Of a DNA stretch of 64,000 bases, positions 26,981-36,198 are shown one piece after another (the first letter of the stretch is position 1; each line of letters starts with the position of its first letter). Source of the DNA: an uncultured Bacteroidales bacterium. Its GTDB lineage: Bacteria > Bacteroidota > Bacteroidia > Bacteroidales > UBA932. Location of the stretch: assembly GCA_944323505.1 (NCBI GenBank), contig CALUST010000011.1:1-64000 (forward strand), in the 5' to 3' direction. The position numbers and the translations under genes were made by a program. Below the pieces are notes generated by a model that was given only the letters and a program-made list of their open reading frames with translations, did not search any database and was not told the origin of the DNA.

Positions 26981-26988
26981 TAATTTTG
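26981..26988 (+). promoter_or_regulatory. -7 element of alaS
   Basis: TAATTTTG matches TAnnTTTG and lies 34 bases before the ATG at 27023. It is divergent from the M23 promoter, with 23 bases between the two elements. The -33 position has no clear TTTG. Confidence 0.45.
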
Positions 26989-27022
26989 CAGGTTATTTGT
27001 TGAAGACAAGACAGATTTTATA

Positions 27023-29647
27023 ATGAACAATATGACTTCCAAAGAAATAAGGCAGGCTTTCCTTGACTTTTTCGCATCCAAGGGACATACACCGGTCCCG
27101 TCCGCACCGATGGTGGTAAAGAACGACCCCACCCTGATGTTCACCAACGCAGGCATGAACCAGTTCAAGGACTGGTTCCTCGGCAACAGCACCCCGAAGT
27201 ACAAGAGGGTGACAGACAGCCAGAAATGCCTCAGGGTCAGCGGCAAGCACAATGACCTCGAGGAAGTGGGACATGACTCCTACCACCATACCATGTTCGA
27301 GATGCTCGGCAACTGGAGTTTCGGCGACTACTTCAAGAAAGAGGCTATCGCATGGGCATGGGAACTGCTCACGGAGGTGTACAGGATAGACAAGGACAGG
27401 CTCTATGCCACTGTCTTCCAAGGCGATGCGACTGACGGCACGGAAATGGACGCTGAAGCCCTTGAAGAATGGAAAAAATATCTCCCGGAAGACAGGATAC
27501 TTTTCGGGAACAAGCATGACAATTTCTGGGAGATGGGAGATACCGGCCCGTGCGGGCCGTGCAGCGAGATACACGTCGACCTCAGAAGCGATGACGAACG
27601 TGCAGCCCTGCCGGGAAGGGAACTGGTCAACAAGGGACACCACCTCGTGATAGAGATTTGGAACCTTGTCTTCATGCAGTTCAACCGCAAGGCTGACGGA
27701 CATCTGGAGCCGCTCCCGAACAAGAACGTGGACACGGGTATGGGCTTCGAAAGACTCTGCATGACACTGCAGGGCAAGACGAGCAACTATGACACCGATG
27801 TCTTCACCGGCATGATCCGCAAGATAGAGGAACTTTCCGGACATGACTACCACGAATCCGAAAAGACCGGGGTGGCGATGAGGGTGATCGCTGACCACAT
27901 CAGGGCAATCAGTTTCTCGATTGCGGACGGACAGCTCCCGTCAAATGTCAAGGCAGGATATGTCATCAGACGAATCCTCAGAAGGGCGGTAAGATACGGC
28001 TATACATTCCTCGGCTTCAACGAACCGTTCCTCTGCAGACTCGTCGGCCAGCTCGTGGATGACATGGGACAGTTCTACCCGGAAATCGCAAGCCAGCAGA
28101 AACTCATAGAAAAGGTCATCCAGGAGGAGGAGATGGCGTTCCTGCGTACTCTCGACAGGGGCATAAAACTGATGGACAGCATCATGGAGAAGTCCAAGGC
28201 CGACATGACCATCACCGGAGAGGACGCATTCGTACTGTATGACACATACGGATTCCCGATTGACCTGAGCGAACTCATAGCCTCGGAAAACGGGTACAAG
28301 ATAGATATTGAGGGCTTCGAAAAAGAACTCAGCAAGCAGAAGGAAAGGGCAAGGAATGCCACAGCCCTCGAGTCCGGGGACTGGGTGGAGTTCCACCACT
28401 GCGACAATGTCGAGTTCGTCGGATATGATTTCACTGAAATCAGCGGGGCATCGCTGGCAAGACACCGTACCGTAAAGGCCAAGAACAAGGTGATGTACCA
28501 GCTGGTATTCGACAAGACGCCGTTCTACGCCGAGATGGGAGGACAGGTGGGAGACACCGGTTACATCATGGGAGAAGACGGGGATAAGATACAGATTCTC
28601 AACACCATCAAGGAGAACAATCTCACGATACACATTGCCGAGAGAATCCCTGCCGACTGCTCGGGAGAGTTCACACTGCACGTGGACGAGGAAAGGAGAA
28701 GGAGAATCGCCGCGAACCATACGGCGACACATCTGCTGCACAAGGCTCTGAGGGAGATACTCGGGACCCATGTAGAGCAGAAAGGCTCATACGTCGCTCC
28801 GGGCTATTTCCGCTTCGACTTCTCGCATTTCGAGAAACTCTCCGACGAGCAGATTGACCTCGTGGAGAACCGCGTCAATGAACTCATCAGGCTTGACAGC
28901 CGCCTTGAGGAGAACCGTTCCGCCACGATGGACGAGGCCAAGGCCATGGGAGCCATGGCGCTGTTCGGGGAGAAATACGGGGACAGGGTGAGAATCGTGA
29001 AGTTCGGGGATTCTGTGGAGCTCTGCGGAGGGACACATATTGCAGCCACAGGGCAGATCGGTTTCTTCAAGATAGTCTCCGAATCGGCCATAGCGGCTGG
29101 CATAAGAAGAATCGAGGCCACGACGGGGGCAGACGCCGAGAATGTCGTGGATGTGATGGAGAATATGCTCAGGGCGGCAAAGGCCCTGTTCAACAATGCC
29201 CCGGACCTCGCGGCATCCATCAGGAGGCTGATTGAGGAGAACGAGCATTACAAGAAAGAAATGGAGGCGGTTGCCAAGGAAAGGATGCTGTCTCTCAAGA
29301 AAGTCCTCCTGGAAAGCAGCAGGCAGGTCAACGGGACCAATGTCATCACCATCACAAGCCCGATGAACCCGAATATGCTGAAAGGGGCGGCCGCCCTTCT
29401 GCAGAAAGAGGCCACAGACATGGTAGTGGCGGCGGCTTTCGAGTTCGAAGGCAAGCCACAGCTGCTGCTGATGTACTCGGCCGACCTTGTACAGGCGGGA
29501 CACAATGCATCCAAGGACATCAAGGAGGCGGCCAAGGCCATTCTCGGAGGAGGAGGAGGACAGCCCGGGCTTGCCACCGCAGGAGGAAAGAACCCTGCGG
29601 GACTCGACGAGGCTCTCCGGACAATGATTGACATTGCAACAAAATAG
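27023..29647 (+). CDS. alaS: Alanyl-tRNA synthetase
   Basis: An 874-residue class II synthetase that charges tRNA-Ala. The catalytic core begins [14 protein letters not shown] and has the [14 protein letters not shown] motif. The editing domain carries the zinc ligands HTATHLLH (about residue 565) and CGGTH (about 668). The C-terminal C-Ala/DHHA1 region has the glycine-rich [15 protein letters not shown]. An internal ATG at 27032 is an equally possible start. The LptF-Fmt fusion gene follows 24 bases later. Confidence 0.96.
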   Translation: MNNMTSKEIRQAFLDFFASKGHTPVPSAPMVVKNDPTLMFTNAGMNQFKDWFLGNSTPKYKRVTDSQKCLRVSGKHNDLEEVGHDSYHHTMFEMLGNWSFGDYFKKEAIAWAWELLTEVYRIDKDRLYATVFQGDATDGTEMDAEALEEWKKYLPEDRILFGNKHDNFWEMGDTGPCGPCSEIHVDLRSDDERAALPGRELVNKGHHLVIEIWNLVFMQFNRKADGHLEPLPNKNVDTGMGFERLCMTLQGKTSNYDTDVFTGMIRKIEELSGHDYHESEKTGVAMRVIADHIRAISFSIADGQLPSNVKAGYVIRRILRRAVRYGYTFLGFNEPFLCRLVGQLVDDMGQFYPEIASQQKLIEKVIQEEEMAFLRTLDRGIKLMDSIMEKSKADMTITGEDAFVLYDTYGFPIDLSELIASENGYKIDIEGFEKELSKQKERARNATALESGDWVEFHHCDNVEFVGYDFTEISGASLARHRTVKAKNKVMYQLVFDKTPFYAEMGGQVGDTGYIMGEDGDKIQILNTIKENNLTIHIAERIPADCSGEFTLHVDEERRRRIAANHTATHLLHKALREILGTHVEQKGSYVAPGYFRFDFSHFEKLSDEQIDLVENRVNELIRLDSRLEENRSATMDEAKAMGAMALFGEKYGDRVRIVKFGDSVELCGGTHIAATGQIGFFKIVSESAIAAGIRRIEATTGADAENVVDVMENMLRAAKALFNNAPDLAASIRRLIEENEHYKKEMEAVAKERMLSLKKVLLESSRQVNGTNVITITSPMNPNMLKGAAALLQKEATDMVVAAAFEFEGKPQLLLMYSADLVQAGHNASKDIKEAAKAILGGGGGQPGLATAGGKNPAGLDEALRTMIDIATK

Positions 29648-29671
29648 GCAGGGATAACATCATATACGGGA

Positions 29672-32107
29672 ATGAAGAAACTTGATGTATTCATACTTAA
29701 ATCGTTCATAGGACCGTTCTTCGCGATCCTGTTCGTCGTTGTCTTCATTCTCATGATGCAGTTCCTGTGGCTGTATATAGATGAACTGGTCGGCAAGGGT
29801 CTGAGCATCAAGGTCATCCTTGAGTTCCTCGGCTGGGGGTGCGCCACTCTCCTCCCCCTCTCTCTGCCTCTTGCCACCTTGCTCTCATCCATGATGACAC
29901 TCGGGACGCTTGGCGAAAACAATGAACTGCTCGCCATCAAGGCGGCCGGAATATCATTGAAACGCGTGCTCTCCCCGCTCATGATAGCATCGTTCATCAT
30001 CAGTATCGGTACATTCTTCGCCACCAACAACCTCGTCCCCATCGCATATAACAAGATATACACCCTGCGTGACGACATCGGCAGGACGAAGGAGGAGATA
30101 AAGATACCGACAGGGACATTCTATGACGGCATCGAGGGCTACACCCTCCGCATCAACTCCAGGAACGAGGAGACCCAGATGATGCATGATGTCATGGTCT
30201 ACAAACACAGCGGGACAAGGGGCAACACGAGCCTCACTCTCGCGGACTCGGCACTGATGAAAATGTCGGAGAACAAGACCTACCTGACATTCATCCTTTA
30301 TGACGGCATCAACTACGAGGAGACCAACACCAAGAAATACCGGGACACCACTCTGCAACTGCAGAAAATCGAGTTCAACAAACAGGAACTTGTGATTCCT
30401 CTTGAGAACTACGCCTTCCAGAAGTCCGATGAGGCACGGTTCGGTGACCAGGTCAACTCCATGAACCTCCGGCAGCTGAATCACGGGGAGGACTCCATCG
30501 GCGCATTGAGTTCGGACATAAAGAAAGACCATCTCGACAGGCTCAGGCGCAGTTCCATCCTCAGTTTCAACAAGCAGCTTGACACCTCCAGACAGAACGA
30601 CATCTCCTCCATGTTCAAATACGAAGGCTACCTGGAGTGGGACAGTCCTGACAGCGAGATAAGAAGCTATGAGAAAGCCGTTTCACAGGTCAATGAATAC
30701 ATATCCACATTGACGACATTCGGCAGGGAGACATATTATTATTCGTATCTGCTCCGGAGGATTGACGTGGAGCAGCTCAAGAAGTTCGCCGTGGCAATCG
30801 CCTGCTTCATCTTCTTCTTCATAGGTGCACCGCTCGGCGCGCTCATCAGGAAAGGAGGACTGGGGACACCGGCCATAATCTCGGTACTGTTCTTCGTTGT
30901 CTACTGGGTAATAGACATTTCAGGTACAAAACTGGCCAACGACGGCGCCATTGATGCAAGTACGGGTGTATTCATCTCATCCTACGTGCTTTTCCCGATA
31001 GGAATATTCCTCACGTGGAAAGCCATCAACGACTCGTCCATCTTCAGCATGGACAGCATGAAGACCTGGTTCAAGAAAATCCAGATGATCATTATGGGAA
31101 AGATAAGAAAGACGCGCATAGTCTATATGGGGACGCCTGAATTCGCCGTCGCCCCTCTCGAAGAACTCATAAGGAGCGGCTATCATGTAGTCGGCGTGGT
31201 GACTGTGGCGGACAAGGCCAGCGGAAGAGGGCTGAAAGTGAACGAAAGCGCAGTCAAGAAATACGCTGTCGAGCATGGTCTGCCCCTGCTGCAGCCCGTG
31301 TCACTGAAAGACCCGGAATTCATAGCCGCACTCAAGGCATGGAAGCCGGACCTGTTCGTGGTAGTGGCATTCAGGATGCTGCCGAAGGTGGTCTGGGAGA
31401 TTCCGAGGCTCGGCACATTCAATCTTCATGCAGCATTGCTGCCGCAGTACAGGGGAGCCGCCCCTATCAACTGGGCCATCATCAACGGTGAGCATATCTC
31501 TGGCGTGACCACATTCATGATTGATGACGGGATGGATACCGGTCATATCATATACAGGGAGCAATGCAGAATCGAGGATACGGACACTGCCGGCGACCTT
31601 CATGACAAACTGATGGTACTGGGGGCAAGGACAGTTGTCCAGACAGTGGAGACCATCATTGAAGGCCAGGTCGAACTCAAACTGCAGAAGAGCTACATCC
31701 AAGGGGACGAGGTGCTCAAGCCTGCACCGAAAATCACCAAGGAACTCTGTCATATAGACTGGAACAGGAAGACAAAGGCCGTATACAACCTCATCAGAGG
31801 ACTCAGCCCGTATCCTGGAGCATTCACGGACTTCGTGAAAGATGACAAGACCGTCCAGATGAAGATATTCGTTTCCGAAAAACTCACTCCGGAGCAGATC
31901 GCGTCACTGTCTGCCGAGGCAGGTCATAGCATACCGGACGGCACGGCACCCGGCACAATCCTTTCCGACGGCAGGTCATGGCTTGCCATCACCACTGCTG
32001 ACGGGGCCATCTCTGTCACGGACATCCAGATGGCAGGCAAGAAGAGAATGAAAGTCAAGGATTTCCTGGCAGGATTCAGAGATCCGGAGACATGGTCAAC
32101 ACGATAG
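29672..32107 (+). CDS. fmt: Fusion of an LptF/YjgP-type permease with methionyl-tRNA formyltransferase
   Basis: One uninterrupted 811-codon frame. Residues 1 to about 465 form a complete LptF/LptG permease: N-terminal helices, the PLSLPLATLLSSMMTLG segment, a periplasmic domain and three C-terminal helices ending at about FLTWKAINDSS. This family extracts lipopolysaccharide from the inner membrane. From about residue 472 follows a complete Fmt (RIVYMGTPEFAVAPLEEL), with the catalytic histidine in HAALLPQYRGAAPINWA (about 586) and DDGMDTGHI. Fmt formylates initiator Met-tRNA in the cytosol. The permease C-terminus is cytosolic, so topology allows a fusion. In-frame ATGs at 31085 and 31094 could give separate Fmt. 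Confidence 0.88.
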   Translation: MKKLDVFILKSFIGPFFAILFVVVFILMMQFLWLYIDELVGKGLSIKVILEFLGWGCATLLPLSLPLATLLSSMMTLGTLGENNELLAIKAAGISLKRVLSPLMIASFIISIGTFFATNNLVPIAYNKIYTLRDDIGRTKEEIKIPTGTFYDGIEGYTLRINSRNEETQMMHDVMVYKHSGTRGNTSLTLADSALMKMSENKTYLTFILYDGINYEETNTKKYRDTTLQLQKIEFNKQELVIPLENYAFQKSDEARFGDQVNSMNLRQLNHGEDSIGALSSDIKKDHLDRLRRSSILSFNKQLDTSRQNDISSMFKYEGYLEWDSPDSEIRSYEKAVSQVNEYISTLTTFGRETYYYSYLLRRIDVEQLKKFAVAIACFIFFFIGAPLGALIRKGGLGTPAIISVLFFVVYWVIDISGTKLANDGAIDASTGVFISSYVLFPIGIFLTWKAINDSSIFSMDSMKTWFKKIQMIIMGKIRKTRIVYMGTPEFAVAPLEELIRSGYHVVGVVTVADKASGRGLKVNESAVKKYAVEHGLPLLQPVSLKDPEFIAALKAWKPDLFVVVAFRMLPKVVWEIPRLGTFNLHAALLPQYRGAAPINWAIINGEHISGVTTFMIDDGMDTGHIIYREQCRIEDTDTAGDLHDKLMVLGARTVVQTVETIIEGQVELKLQKSYIQGDEVLKPAPKITKELCHIDWNRKTKAVYNLIRGLSPYPGAFTDFVKDDKTVQMKIFVSEKLTPEQIASLSAEAGHSIPDGTAPGTILSDGRSWLAITTADGAISVTDIQMAGKKRMKVKDFLAGFRDPETWSTR

Positions 32108-32110
32108 AAG

Positions 32111-32776
32111 ATGGGAAAGACGGCAGTCATAATAGGCAACGGGGCATTCCCCCGCAAGGAATATCCGAGATACATCATCAGGACCGCAGACGTGATTGTC
32201 TGCTGCGACGGGGCGTTTGACCGGTACATGAAAGTCTCCGGAAAGATATTCGGCTCCACAAGGCTGCCTGACACAGTCATCGGTGACCTGGACTCCATCT
32301 CCCCGAAGAAAAGGAAAGAATATGCCGACATCATCGTCCATGACAGTGACCAGGAGACAAACGACCAGACCAAGGCATTCTACCATATACTCCGGCACTA
32401 CCCCGAGGTAACGGATATCCATATAATCGGCGGGACAGGGGCAAGGGCCGACCACACAATAGGGAACATCTCGCTGATGATGGAATATGCCCGGTCAGGA
32501 GAACTGGAGGAAAGGGGCATATCGCTGGATATGATTTCCGACTATGAGACAATATTCCCTGTCACGGACTCGACAGAAATAAGTTGCGGGGAGGGACGCA
32601 GAATATCCGTCCTGACACCTGACAACTCTCTGCGGATACACTCGGAAGGTCTTGTCTGGCCTGTCGACAACGTCGTTTTCGACAACTGGTGGAAAGCCAC
32701 TCTCAACAGGGCCGACAGGGACACGGTGAAACTGACTTTCAGCCATAAATCCGTCGCACTCATAGTCCTTGACTAG
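32111..32776 (+). CDS. Thiamine pyrophosphokinase
   Basis: A 221-residue enzyme transferring pyrophosphate from ATP to thiamine. The N-terminal domain has VCCDGAFDRY and the acidic VIGDLDSI and DQETNDQTKA motifs. The GGTGARADHTIGNI segment is the conserved TPK glycine/aspartate region, and the C-terminal beta domain binds thiamine. It begins 3 bases after the lptF-fmt stop, so it is co-transcribed. No thiamine riboswitch is seen nearby. Confidence 0.93.
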   Translation: MGKTAVIIGNGAFPRKEYPRYIIRTADVIVCCDGAFDRYMKVSGKIFGSTRLPDTVIGDLDSISPKKRKEYADIIVHDSDQETNDQTKAFYHILRHYPEVTDIHIIGGTGARADHTIGNISLMMEYARSGELEERGISLDMISDYETIFPVTDSTEISCGEGRRISVLTPDNSLRIHSEGLVWPVDNVVFDNWWKATLNRADRDTVKLTFSHKSVALIVLD

Positions 32777-32793
32777 AGAGTCTTAAAAAATCA

Positions 32794-32810
32794 AAAAATC
32801 ATTGATTTTT
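32794..32810 (+). terminator. AT-rich hairpin after the thiamine pyrophosphokinase gene
   Basis: AAAAATC and GATTTTT form a 7-bp perfect stem around ATT, 18 bases after the stop. The stem is weak and has no long T tract of its own, so termination would be inefficient. Confidence 0.3.
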
Positions 32811-32811
32811 A

Positions 32812-32843
32812 TTAGGAAAATCGTGCTTTTAGTCATACTTTTA
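32812..32843 (+). promoter_or_regulatory. Candidate promoter of ilvA-ilvE
   Basis: TACTTTTA (32836-32843) differs from TAnnTTTG at the last base only, and TTAG lies 20 bases upstream. The leader to the ilvA ATG at 32881 is about 35 bases; no leader peptide or attenuator was seen. Confidence 0.4.
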
Positions 32844-32880
32844 CAGCAAATTAAAGAAAATAACATTAATCTATAAGCAA

Positions 32881-34140
32881 ATGTCTGAAACAAAGTATTT
32901 TCCGGCCGTCAAGGACATAGAGGCGGCAGCAAAGGTGCTCGGGGAAATCCTCGAACCCACACCTATAAACAGAGACGGAAACCTTTCAGAAAAATATAAT
33001 GCCGACATCTTCCTGAAGAGAGAGGACCTGCAGATTGTCAGATCCTACAAGATAAGGGGGGCATACAACATGATCCGCTCACTGTCTCCGGAAGCGTTGA
33101 AAAACGGGATAGTCTGCGCAAGCGCGGGAAACCACGCGCAGGGAGTCGCCCTGTCATGCAACAAACTCCATATCACAGGCTCCATATATATGCCTACAAC
33201 CACTCCCAAGCAGAAAATCGAGCAGGTGAGGATGTTCGGCAAGGAACATATCAGGATAGTGCTGACCGGGGACACGTTCGATGCAGCCAACAAGGCAGCC
33301 ATCAATTATGCCAAGGAGACGGGGCAGACATTCATTCCTCCGTTCGACGACCCTAAAATCATCGAGGGACAGGGCACTATCGGACTGGAGATATCAAGAC
33401 AGATGAAGGAGCCTGCCGACTATGTGTTCATCCCTATCGGCGGAGGCGGGCTGGCTTCAGGGACAGGAGCCTACCTGCGGCAGATCTGGCCCGGGGTGAA
33501 ACTCATCGGCGTCGAGCCTGCAGGGGCACCGTGCATGAAGACGGCAATCGAGAGGGGTGAGATAGTGGATCTGGACCATATCGACAAGTTCGTGGACGGA
33601 GCGGCCGTAAAGAAAGCCGGGGAATACACATACGAAATCTGCCGACAGGTGCTTGATGACATAGTCGTCGTACCGGAAGGGGCGGTCTGTACCACCATCA
33701 TCGACATGTACAACAAGAGTGCTGTCGTAGTCGAGCCTGCCGGTGCGCTTTCGATTGCCGCTCTACGGTTCTATGCTGACAAGATCAAGGGGAAGAAAGC
33801 CGTCTGCATCGTGAGCGGAAGCAACAACGACATCACGAGAATGGAGGAAATCAGGGAGAAGTCCCTTATCTACGAGGGTCTGAAGCATTATTTCCTGATT
33901 ACCTTCCCGCAGAAGTCCGGAGCCATCCTGTCGTTTGTAAGGGACGTGATCGGACCGTCAGACGATCTTGTGTATATCCAGTACATCAAAAAGACCAACA
34001 AGGAAGAGGGACCTGCCCTCGTAGGCATTGAAGTTGCAGACAAGAGCGGCTACGACTCCCTGATAAAGAGGATGGACGAGCACCACATCACCTACGAGTA
34101 CATCAACAACAACAATAAATTATTTGAAATACTGATTTAA
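32881..34140 (+). CDS. ilvA: Threonine dehydratase (threonine ammonia-lyase)
   Basis: A 419-residue PLP enzyme converting threonine to 2-oxobutanoate, the first step to isoleucine. The PLP lysine is in SYKIRGAYN (about residue 57), the phosphate loop is PIGGGGLASG (about 186), and SAGNHAQGVA is also conserved. A C-terminal ACT-like region (about residues 335-419) probably senses isoleucine or valine. ilvE follows 11 bases later, supporting a biosynthetic role rather than catabolic. Confidence 0.93.
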   Translation: MSETKYFPAVKDIEAAAKVLGEILEPTPINRDGNLSEKYNADIFLKREDLQIVRSYKIRGAYNMIRSLSPEALKNGIVCASAGNHAQGVALSCNKLHITGSIYMPTTTPKQKIEQVRMFGKEHIRIVLTGDTFDAANKAAINYAKETGQTFIPPFDDPKIIEGQGTIGLEISRQMKEPADYVFIPIGGGGLASGTGAYLRQIWPGVKLIGVEPAGAPCMKTAIERGEIVDLDHIDKFVDGAAVKKAGEYTYEICRQVLDDIVVVPEGAVCTTIIDMYNKSAVVVEPAGALSIAALRFYADKIKGKKAVCIVSGSNNDITRMEEIREKSLIYEGLKHYFLITFPQKSGAILSFVRDVIGPSDDLVYIQYIKKTNKEEGPALVGIEVADKSGYDSLIKRMDEHHITYEYINNNNKLFEILI

Positions 34141-34151
34141 TCATAGATATC

Positions 34152-35186
34152 ATGGCAAATATAGACTGGACAAAACTCACTTTCTCGTACACGAAAACAA
34201 ATACCATTCTGGTGTGCAGTTACAAAGACGGCAAATGGGGCGAGGTGGAGAGTCTTACAGATGACCACATCACACTCAGTTCATTCGCCGGCTCTCTCCA
34301 TTACAGCATCGAATGTTTCGAGGGGTTGAAGGCATTCAAGGGAAAAGACGGCAAAGTCAGATTGTTCAGGCCGGAGGAGAATGCCGCACGTCTGCAACGT
34401 TCGGCAAACTTCCTGGGAATTGCCGCCCCGTCTACAGAAATGTTCATCGACATGTGCATCCGTTCTGTGAAGGAGAATCTGGATTTCCTTCCGCCATACG
34501 GCACATTCGCATCACTTTATCTCAGGCCTACCCTTATCGGGACAAACCCGCAGCTCGGCGTAAACTCGTCAAAAGAATGCCTGTTCATGATGCTCTGCTC
34601 GCCTGTAGGGGCATATACAGGAGGGAATCTCGAACCTATCAATGTGGTCATCGCCAGGAATTACGACAGGGCCGCGCCTAACGGGTGCGGATGCTACAAG
34701 CTCGGCGGCAACTATGCGGCTTCGCTATACTCGTACAACCTCGCCCACAAACTCGGATACAAGGCGGTGCTCTATCTTGATCCCGCCGAGAAGAAATACA
34801 TAGACGAATTCAATTCATCCAATTTCTTCGCAATAAAAGGTAACACATACATCACTCCGAAATCGGACTCCATCCTCCCGTCAATCACCAACAAGTCTCT
34901 TGAGGTGGCAGCGAAATATTGCGGAATGGAGGTGGAGAGAAGAAAGGTCACTGTAGAAGAACTGGCTGACTTCGAAGAGACGGGCGAATGTGGTACGGCT
35001 GTTGTCATAACACCTGTCTACCAGATAGATGACAGGCCATGCCTTGAGTCTGACCAGGTGACTTCGTACAGATTCGGCTCCAGCAAGGAATGCGGTGCAA
35101 AAAGCCTCAGGCTCTACAAGATGATCACCGGCATCCAGTTCGGAGAGATTGAAGATCCTTTCGGCTGGTGCACATTCGTCGACTGA
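34152..35186 (+). CDS. ilvE: Branched-chain amino acid aminotransferase
   Basis: A 344-residue fold-type IV PLP transaminase for valine, leucine and isoleucine. The PLP lysine lies in GCYKLGGNYAASL (about residue 182), and the start SLHYSIECFEGLKAFKGKDG is typical. The length fits the long BCAT type. It is in an operon with ilvA and ends only six bases from the convergent pflA stop, with no room for a terminator between them. Confidence 0.94.
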   Translation: MANIDWTKLTFSYTKTNTILVCSYKDGKWGEVESLTDDHITLSSFAGSLHYSIECFEGLKAFKGKDGKVRLFRPEENAARLQRSANFLGIAAPSTEMFIDMCIRSVKENLDFLPPYGTFASLYLRPTLIGTNPQLGVNSSKECLFMMLCSPVGAYTGGNLEPINVVIARNYDRAAPNGCGCYKLGGNYAASLYSYNLAHKLGYKAVLYLDPAEKKYIDEFNSSNFFAIKGNTYITPKSDSILPSITNKSLEVAAKYCGMEVERRKVTVEELADFEETGECGTAVVITPVYQIDDRPCLESDQVTSYRFGSSKECGAKSLRLYKMITGIQFGEIEDPFGWCTFVD

Positions 35187-35192
35187 CGGGAC

Positions 35193-35981
35193 TCAGTTCA
35201 ATACTACACAGTCGAAATATTCGTTGAAAAGTGCCTCGGCCCGGGACAGCTGCTCTTTGGTGTTGACAGGAACATCCTTGAGCCTGTATTCCTGGCCGAG
35301 GGCTTCGTATTTGTTGACGCCAAGGGTATGATACGGGAGTATCTCGACTCTCTGTATCATTTTATAGGACGGCTCCCTGCCTTCCGCGTCTCCGGCGACA
35401 GTACCACATCCGAAATGAGAGCCAAGAGCCCTGATATCTTCCTCAAAGTCGCTGTATCCAGGGACAAGCACATATCTGAGCCAGAACGGGCGGCCATGCT
35501 CCTCCAGCCATGCGGCTGTCCTGAGGGTCTGCGCATTGCTCCTGCCGGTCAATGCCTCATGTCTTGCAGGATTGAATTCCTTGACATCGAGCAAGACCAG
35601 GTCGACCAGACCGAGCAGTTCCTCGACATCGCTGTTCCAGATGCCGCCGTTAGTGTCAAGGCACACATTGATACCGTTCTCATGCAGCTGCCTGACAAGC
35701 GGGATCAGAGCCTTCGCCTGGAGAGTCGGTTCGCCTCCTGAGAAAGTCACGCCTCCGCGCTTCCCGAAAAACGGCTTCTGTCTTACGGCCATATCCACTA
35801 TCTCATTGATGTCAGTCTCTGTCCCGCCTTCAAACGGGATAGTGTCGGGATTGGCACAATAAAGACATCTGAACGGGCATCCCTGCAAAAAGACCACCAG
35901 CCTCAACCCGGGGCCGTCATAAGTACCCATGGATTCGTATGAATGTACACTCAACACCTGTCTCGACTCGTCCTTTCCCAT
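35193..35981 (-). CDS. pflA: Pyruvate formate-lyase activating enzyme
   Basis: A 262-residue radical SAM enzyme that abstracts hydrogen from the PFL glycine to create its radical. The 4Fe-4S motif is CPFRCLYC (Cys35, Cys39, Cys42), preceded by SYESMGTYDGPGLR and followed by GVTFSGGEPTLQ. It lies downstream of pflB on the same strand, separated by 217 bases containing repeats and a long hairpin. The segment before residue 10 is longer than in many relatives, so a later start is possible. Confidence 0.95.
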   Translation of the reverse strand: MGKDESRQVLSVHSYESMGTYDGPGLRLVVFLQGCPFRCLYCANPDTIPFEGGTETDINEIVDMAVRQKPFFGKRGGVTFSGGEPTLQAKALIPLVRQLHENGINVCLDTNGGIWNSDVEELLGLVDLVLLDVKEFNPARHEALTGRSNAQTLRTAAWLEEHGRPFWLRYVLVPGYSDFEEDIRALGSHFGCGTVAGDAEGREPSYKMIQRVEILPYHTLGVNKYEALGQEYRLKDVPVNTKEQLSRAEALFNEYFDCVVLN

Positions 35982-36030
35982 TGCCGTCAGATATTAAATC
36001 CGAAATTTCCAAGATTGTCGCTCTGAAACT

Positions 36031-36101
36031 TCGAAAATTTCAAAAAAATGAGAATCCGAAAATTCCAAAAAAGAGAATCCGAAAATTTCAAAAAATGAGG
36101 G
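36031..36101. repeat. Three tandem ~23-bp AT-rich repeats between pflB and pflA
   Basis: Units at 36031-36054, 36055-36077 and 36078-36101 share the core TCGAAAATTTCAAAAAATGAG, with one or two changes each. A more diverged partial unit (TCCGAAATTTCCAA) is at 35999-36012. Each unit contains a GAAAATTTC palindrome. The last unit forms one arm of the hairpin at 36090-36193. Confidence 0.75.
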
Positions 36102-36193
36102 AGGACAAGGCGGACGCAGTACTGAGGACCGGAGCAACCTGGAGGTTGTGAGGACCGCAAGTCAAGTCCAACGCAGTCATCCTCTCATTTTTT
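36090..36193. ncRNA. Long structured element between pflB and pflA (terminator-like or small RNA)
   Basis: AAAAAATGAG plus AGGA (36090-36105) pairs with TCCT plus CTCATTTTTT (36180-36193), a 14-bp stem with a 2-base bulge. It encloses a 74-base GC-rich domain with an inner hairpin CAACC/GGTTG (36135-36148), flanked by two copies of TGAGGACCG. On the minus strand it starts five bases after the pflB stop and ends in TTTTTTG. It may end or thin the pflB transcript, or be a stable RNA; no known family was recognised. Confidence 0.5.
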
Positions 36194-36198
36194 AAATT

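Noticed and set aside
26993..28771. Two long minus-strand frames (301 and 276 codons) opposite alaS
   Set aside because: AlaRS is complete on the other strand; long antisense frames are common in GC-balanced genes.
36031..36101. Possible CRISPR array
   Set aside because: The units are contiguous without spacers and only three copies exist; no cas genes are nearby.
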